Assembly (NCBI RefSeq): GCF_032884065.1
Contig: NW_027063596.1
Location: forward strand, 1,178,001-1,242,000
Reading direction: 5' to 3'
Origin: Artemia franciscana
Lineage: Eukaryota; Arthropoda; Branchiopoda; Anostraca; Artemiidae
DNA: 64,000 nt
Part shown: piece by piece, positions 58,279 through 64,000 of the stretch
Numbering within the stretch: position 1 is the stretch's first letter
How the letters are laid out: every line of letters starts with the position of its first letter
Translations under genes and position numbers: made by a program
The notes under the pieces: model-generated
Databases searched by the model: none
What the model was told of the DNA's origin: nothing
What the model saw: only the letters and a program-made list of their open reading frames with translations

Positions 58279-58797
58279 TTTAAAGCGAAACTTCTTGAGA
58301 AGTCATTATCTCGATTGGATAAAATTGAAGAAAAACTAGAAAATGCTGTTGCAATTGTGGCTGCCAACCCCTTTCTAGCTGCAAATACAGAGAAAAATGC
58401 AGTCGAGGATACCAATGTTTCAGCAGAAAATCGAAACCGGGTTGGATGTGACTCCTACGTAAATACTGATGGATTGATTGAACTGGAGAAAGCTCCTACC
58501 TCGCTCAATATTTTTCCTCATTCATCTTCTGAAATACCACTTCATTCAGTTAATTGTTATGTAACAGAAAGCCCGCAAGAAAACTTGAATGAAACAGTTG
58601 ATGCCTCTGAAATTCTTCAAGACGCCATGGTTCCTGAAACATCTAATGTAGAACATCAAGGCATGGCAGAAACTCCTATTACCATGGATGCGTCGCAATA
58701 CCAGACTGACAAAATTCTATTAGCAGCTGAACCAGAATATTTGAACAAAGCCACTATGACAATTGACAAACTTGCTGGCGGGTCAAAAGAAACCACA
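58279..58797 (+). CDS. host gene exon, unrecognised protein (part 2)
   Basis: A 519-nt exon (173 codons, phase 0) from acceptor 58276-58278 (CAG) to donor ACA|GTAAAT at 58798. It opens with 'FKAKLLEKSLSRLDKIEEKL', an amphipathic coiled-coil-like helix that would continue from the previous exon. An acidic, Ser/Thr/Glu/Asn-rich low-complexity region follows. No enzymatic motif, signal peptide or membrane span. The frame runs on past the donor to a stop at 58857, so a terminal exon ending there is an alternative. Host origin is inferred from intact frame, matching phases and composition; no domain was recognised. Confidence 0.65.
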
Positions 58798-59059
58798 GTA
58801 AATTTTTATTTTCGTTTTATTTTGTTATTAGGGCCAACTTCCATTAATTTTTCCTAAAAACAACCAAGTTCGCTTCGATTAAGACCGAATAAGGATATTT
58901 CCAATCACAATAACCTTTTAGCCATACTGTATATTATTAAACATATTAGTGTTTATATATTATTCTACCTTTTTGGTTACCTGCCCTAAGACCTTTATTT
59001 TCTTTTTTTGGAAACATCAAAAATGATTTATACGGACTAAACGAAATTTTTATGAGCGT
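58798..59059 (+). other. post-exon AT-rich sequence
   Basis: Probable intron start; no feature recognised. Confidence 0.35.
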
Positions 59060-59305
59060 CCAAAGTTTACTGAAATAAGCTTTTTCATTTCTGAATAGTT
59101 TTTTGCGGTTTCTAAACTTCATGTAATTGGCTTTATCATTTCTGAATAGCTTTTTATGGTTTCTAAACTTCACTGAAATAAGCTTTATCATTTCTGAATA
59201 GCCTTTTAGAGCTTCTAAACTTCATGAAATCGGTTTTATCATTTCTGAATAACTTTTTGTGGTATATAAACTTCACTGAAATAAGCTTTATCATTTCTAA
59301 AAAAC
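59060..59305 (-). repeat. ~58-bp tandem repeat
   Basis: About four units containing 'tttatcatttctgaatagc' and 'tttctaaacttca', at intervals of about 58 bp, alternating two slightly different versions (roughly 116-bp higher-order period). Confidence 0.8.
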
Positions 59306-59339
59306 AGAAAGTAGAGGTTTAAAAAATGAAAAATAATTC

Positions 59340-60200
59340 AATCTGATTATAAATTAAAATCTCTTTTTGTATATTAACCACTGCTACTACTAATAACAAC
59401 TCACCACAGCACCAAGCCACCTGAGACCAACAGCTACGCACTCTCTTCCTCCATCCCAATCTACTTAAAGTCTCCCTTTTTATACCCTCCCAGGAAGCTC
59501 CCATTTCACTTAAATCTTTCTTTATGACATCCTCCCACCCCAACCGCGGATGACCTGCTTTCCGTTTAGCCCTAGATGGTTTGCTGAAAAGGAAAATATT
59601 CGGAATCTGTTTTCCTTCACCTCCAGAACTTGCCCTAGCCATCTCAACCTTTCTCTCTTTATAGACCTAGAAAGTGGGGTTAAATCACTCTTTTCGTACA
59701 ACCTAATTTTTGAAATACTGGTAGTCACTCGGGTACCCAGAAAGATCTGTTGGAAATTTCTCTGGAAAACATCAACCAAATCTTCATTCGCTTTTCAGAG
59801 TGCCCATGCTTTTGAACCATATTTAACCACTGTCATCTCTGTAGTTTCCAATATTCTAATCCTGGTTTGCAGACTTATTTCCCTATTTTTTCAAACTTCT
59901 TTCAACTATGAAAAAACACCCTGTGCCTTGGCTATTCTACTTTTAACATCTTTACTGCTCCCACAATCCTTACTAAAAATAATACCAAGGTAAGTGAAGC
60001 TGTCTACCTGAACTATCATTTCGTTACCCAAAATCACCTTTTCATCTTCACTTATTCCTATCCTTAGTGACTTAGTCTTCTTAATATTAATTTTTAAATC
60101 TATTCTAGCATCCTGAACTCGCAAAACTATTAAAAGCTCATTCATTTTGCTCACACTTTCATATAGGATGCTTAAATCATCGACAGGACATTTTGGAGAC
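59340..60200 (-). pseudogene. RTE-like element, RT end and C-terminus
   Basis: On the minus strand from about 60195: 'VDDLSILYESVSKMNELL' (just at the catalytic DD), 'KINIKKTKSLRIGISEDE', 'VDSFTYLGIIFSKD', 'RILEATEMTVVKYGSKAWAL', 'LTPLSRSIKRERLRWLGQVL' and 'RAKRKAGHPRLGWEDVIKKD', ending near 59400. This is the complete order of thumb and C-terminal segments of RTE-like RTs, with frameshifts near 59900 and 59640. The 3' end has a TAGTAG-type short repeat (59382-59395). The part upstream of the DD is missing and the opposite-strand piece begins there. Confidence 0.8.
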
Positions 60201-61205
60201 GTATTGACTGACGAATTTAGACGATTCGAACAGATAATTGGACCTACAGGGAGTTTCTGAAGTTCATATCCCAGGGGTAGGAAATTAGGGGACACAAATT
60301 TTATTTACTCAGGTAGGAAGGATGGGGTACATAGACAGGGAGTAGGACTCCTGATGAATAAGGAAGCTGCTAAGCCTTGTTTAGACTGGGGAGGTATCAA
60401 TAATAGAATACGAATTGCTCATTCTATATCTAAATTTTCAGGGTTCGATGTTTTTATAAGGAGATTTTTAGGCCCAATTCGGTTGAAATTTGGATAGATG
60501 GTATTCTAGCCTGGGTAAATTTGGTGTAGAAAAGGAAAACAATAACGGCTAAAGGTTGCTACAATTTTGATGCTATATTAATCTAGTTATAAATAATAAA
60601 GTATTTGATCATTAAATGGCCCATAAGTTAACGTGGTATTCATATAATGGTAAGACAGCAGACTCTATTGATTATTTTATTGTAAACCAAAGACATACAG
60701 GATCAATATAAGATACTAGGGTGTATAGGAGTGCTGATATTGATTTTAAAAGTAAAGATCACCATCTAGTAGTGTCTAGGGTTAATTTTAAAGCTGAAAT
60801 TTTGGAAGGGTAACTACCTCCAAGGCAGTTATGATGTTGAGAATATTGGGTACGCAGCTACGAACATTAGTGAAAAAGCTTTACGTTTAACAGAGAGGAG
60901 AAAGCACTTCTACAAGGATTATCTGAGCGATAGATCATTGGGAAACAAGAGGAATGTAAAGAAAGCGGAGAAAGCATTAAAATATGAACTAAGGATGTGT
61001 AAAGTGGCGGCCATATATAAAATTGCCAAGGATGTGGAAGATACACCTAGATTGCTTAATAGCAAAATATTGTACTGGAATGTAAATAAATTGAGAGGGA
61101 CCTGTCAATACCGACTTATCCCTGTTAAAGATAGGAACTGAGTCCCAATTAGATGTGGGCAAAACATTTTGAGAATGGGGTAAACCAATATAGAGATGCA
61201 GTGAA
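60200..61205 (+). pseudogene. RTE-like element, inverted endonuclease/pre-RT segment
   Basis: Plus-strand pieces in order: 'FIYSGRKDGVHRQGVGLLMN' (about 60298), 'KLTWYSYNGKTADSIDYFIV' (about 60627; the conserved WYS...IDY segment), 'SKDHHLVVSRVN' (the SDH motif as KDHH), 'LSDRSLGNKRNVKKAEKALK' (about 60925) and 'NKLRGTCQYRLIPVKDRN' (about 61087). Frames are broken by many stops and the GDFN-containing stretch is deleted near 60460. It is the 5' half of the same type of element as the minus-strand piece next to it. Confidence 0.75.
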
Positions 61206-61216
61206 AGATGCAAACG

Positions 61217-61219
<3 letters not shown>

Positions 61220-61298
<79 letters not shown>

Positions 61299-61322
61299 TA
61301 TATATATATATATATATATTTG
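61220..61322. repeat. (AT)n microsatellite
   Basis: Alternating AT with CAT and TTTT interruptions. Confidence 0.95.
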
Positions 61323-61329
61323 TACAGCA

Positions 61330-61725
61330 ATCTGAGTTTGCTGTACAAAAAAGTACTTTCATCGAATTGTTTTCTACCCGGTCGGTAAATAACACACACG
61401 AAATCTCTACACTACCCGAGATTGTTATGCTCAAAAGTACTTTTACTATTTTTGGTACTCAGCAGGCAAGCGAAACAAACGGAATTTATCAACTATCTGA
61501 GTTTTTTGTACTAAAAAGTGGTTTTATTAAAGTTTTGAATTGCTTTTTTTATGTTCTGTTAGCCGTTACAAAACAATGAATTTATCAATTAGATTGGTTT
61601 TGTTGTAATCAAAAGTTTTTTTAATTTGATTTTTTATATCCAGCCAGCAATTAAAACACTCGGAATATATCAATTAGTTCAGTTGTTGCACTCAAAATAT
61701 TTTTGGTACTGAGCCGGAAATTAAA
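61330..61725 (-). repeat. ~84-bp satellite array, inverted block
   Basis: About four units in which 'aatttatcaact' and 'tttttggtactcag' read as complements of the main array. Ends where orientation changes, near 61725. Confidence 0.7.
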
Positions 61726-64000
61726 ACACCAATAAAGTACTTTTGAGTACAGCAAAATAAGCAAGTTCGTCTGTTCCAAGTGTTTAAGATGCTGATTTGG
61801 TAATAAAAATTTATTGAAGCCAGTTTTGAGTACAAAAGACTCAGCTAGTTGATAAATTCCAAGTATTTTAGTTGTTGATTGAGTACAAAAATTTAATGAA
61901 GCCACTTTTGATGACAAGCAAATTAGCTATTTGATATATTTCGGGTGTTTTAGTTGCTGACTGACCACCAAAAATTTAACAAATATACTTTTGAGCACAA
62001 GAAAACTCAGCTAGTTGGTACATTCCGAGGTTTTTAGTTTGGTGACTGAGTAACAAAAATATATCAAAAGCACATAATACTCAGCCGGCTAATAAATCCT
62101 TCTTGTTTTAATTGCTCCCTGAGTACCAAATATCTAATGAAAAAACTCTTGAGTACAACAAACTCTGCTAGTTCATATATTCTGGGTGTTTCATTTGCTG
62201 GCTGAGTAACAAAAATTCAATGGAAGAACTTTTGTGTACGCCAAACGAAACCACTTGATAAAATCCGTGTGTTTTAACAGCTAACTGAACATCAAATTTA
62301 ATAAAATCACTTTTCAGTATAGCAATCACACTAGTTGATAAATTCAGAGCTGATTGAATAATCAGCTGATTCTATCTGCTGATTGAATAAGAAAAATTTA
62401 ATCAAGCCAGTTTAATACAACAAACTCAGCTTGTTGATAAATTCCGAGTCAATTAGTTACCAACTGGTAATCAAAACATTTAATAAAAGCCTTTTGGAGT
62501 ACAACAATCTCAGCTAGCTGATAAATTCCGAGTGTTCAGGTTCCTAATCGAGTTTAAAAAAAATTCTATCAAGCCACTTTCGAGTAAAAGAAACACAGGT
62601 AGTTGATAAATTTCATGTGTTTTAATTGCTAAATGAGTACCAAAAATATAATAAATATATTTGGAGCACAACAAACTTAGCTATTTGGAAAATTTCGAGT
62701 ATTTTAGTTGGTGACTGAGCAACAAAATTTAACAAAAGCACATTTACACACGACATAATCAACCTAGTTGATAAATTCCGATTGTTTTAATTATTGGCTG
62801 AGTACCAAAAATTTTTAAAAAAAAAGGTTTTGAGTATAACAAACTCTACTACTTGACAAATGTTTTGTGTTTTAACAACTGACTGAAAATCCAAATTTAA
62901 TAAAAGCACTTCTAAGCACAACAATCGTAGCAAATTCCGAGACTAATAGCTTTCAATTTTTAGTAAAACAAACTCAGCTAGTTGATAAATTCCGTGCGTT
63001 TCACTTGCTTGCTGAGTACCAAAAATTTAATAAAAGCACTTTGAGTATAACAATCTCGGGTAGTGGATAAATTTTGCGTGTTTTAGTTACAAACTAGGTA
63101 TGCAAATTTAATAAAAGTACTTTTGTGAAGAGCCAGCTGAGCTTGCTGGCATATTCCAAGTGTTCTAGTTACTGATTGCACAACGAAAATTTTATTAAAG
63201 TACTTTTGAGAAGAGAAAACTCAGCTTGTTGATAAATTTCGAGTGTTATAGTTTTTGATTGAGCAATAAAATTTAAATGAAGCCGCTTGTATGTACACCA
63301 AACTCAGCTAGTTGATAAATTCCCTGTGTCAACTTGCAGGCTAAGTAAAAAGTTTAATAAAAGGACTTTTGAGTAAAACAAATTCGCCTGGTTGGTAAAG
63401 TCTGAATGCTTTAGTCGCTGACAGAGTAAAGAGAAATTAATAATAGAACATATGAGGACAACAAACTCGGCTAGTTGATAAATTTTGAATGTTTTAACTG
63501 CTGATTGAGTACCAAAAAGTTTAATCAAAAACTTTTGAACACAACCAACTCATTTAGTTGATACATTCCAAGTGTTTTAAGTGCTGCCCTAGTTCCAAAA
63601 GCTAATGAAAAAACGTTTGATTACAACAAACTCATCTACTTGATATATTCTGTGTGTTTTAACAGCTAACTGAACTTAAAAATTTAATAAGAACATTTTT
63701 GACTACAATATTCACAGCTAATTGATATATTCAGAATCTTTTAGTTACCAAGTTGATATCAAAAAAGCTAAAAAAAGCACTTTCGACTACAACAAACTAA
63801 TTTAGTTGATAAATTCTGAGTGTTCTAGCTGCTAATTGATTTAGAAAAATTTAATGAAGCCACTTTTGAGTTAAACAAACTCAGCTAGTTGTTAAATTTT
63901 GAGCGTTGTAACTGCTGGGTGATTGCCACAAATTTAATGAAAAAACTTTTGAGCAGATCAGTCTCAATTTTGAGTACAACAATGGTAGCAAGTTTATAAA
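61726..64000 (+). repeat. ~84-bp satellite array, main block
   Basis: Roughly 27 diverged units at ~84-bp spacing (for example 'gataaatt' words near 62436, 62520, 62604, 62770). The consensus goes 'caaactcagctagttgataa', 'attccgagtgttttagttgc', 'tgactgagtaccaaaaattt', 'aataaaagcacttttgagta'. It continues past the window end. Open frames here are incidental. Confidence 0.88.

Noticed and set aside
61153-61579. Frames spanning the (AT)n tract near the satellite array
   Set aside because: Microsatellite translation plus satellite units.
61726-64000. CRISPR-like regular spacing
   Set aside because: Units are contiguous and diverged throughout, with no constant repeat separated by unique spacers, and the DNA is eukaryotic. 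It is a satellite.
1-64000. Firm species assignment to Artemia
   Set aside because: The repeats look familiar, but I cannot run a search; only 'invertebrate, probably arthropod' is supported.

Overview
This is an AT-rich, intron- and repeat-dominated eukaryotic nuclear window. It looks like an invertebrate, most probably an arthropod and possibly a crustacean. The basis is the mix of element families: an errantivirus-like Ty3/Gypsy element with an envelope gene, a mag-like Gypsy, CR1- and RTE-like non-LTR elements, a Penelope-like GIY-YIG fragment and a Helitron helicase tail. The species is not established; the foldback and tandem repeats remind me of brine shrimp (Artemia) sequence, but that is only an impression. 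No bacterial-type genes, rRNA or convincing functional tRNA were seen.

Layout. 230-1690: degenerate ~200-370 bp tandem repeat rich in TACTAC-type triplets, with an inverted relative at 57050-57215. 3727-5402, 14697-18692 and 20521-22275: three loci of one foldback-type repeat built from nested hairpins; the middle one is a nearly 4 kb palindrome. 6102-8377: degraded non-LTR reverse transcriptase. 9686-11420: AT microsatellites, a 115-bp-arm inverted repeat, a Helitron helicase C-terminus, a GTGTCCCGGT minisatellite and a tRNA-like sequence. 12278-13030: a Penelope-like GIY-YIG fragment and an RTE fragment. 24885-25540: another RTE-type RT fragment. 27574-30185: an internally deleted mag-like Gypsy with 93-bp LTRs, CCCT target duplication, primer site and polypurine tract.

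The centrepiece is a three-level nest. A CR1-like non-LTR element on the minus strand (about 50790 to 33950) carries a 12.8 kb errantivirus-like element on the plus strand (36440-49237, TSD GTGT) in its endonuclease. That element's pol is in turn split by a 2.8 kb non-autonomous element made of ~295-bp tandem units (40168-42948). A second, inverted copy of the latter lies at 53178-55850. All these coding regions carry stops and frameshifts and are relics.

Two exons of an unrecognised host gene can be supported on the plus strand: 51681-51854 and 58279-58797. Both are phase 0 with good splice signals; the 6.4 kb intron between them holds the inverted repeat copy. The right end (59000-64000) has a ~58-bp tandem repeat, an RTE element arranged as expected for twin-priming inversion, an AT microsatellite, and a ~84-bp satellite array that changes orientation once and runs off the window. 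Long stretches (for example 22276-24880 and 30190-33900) show nothing I can support.
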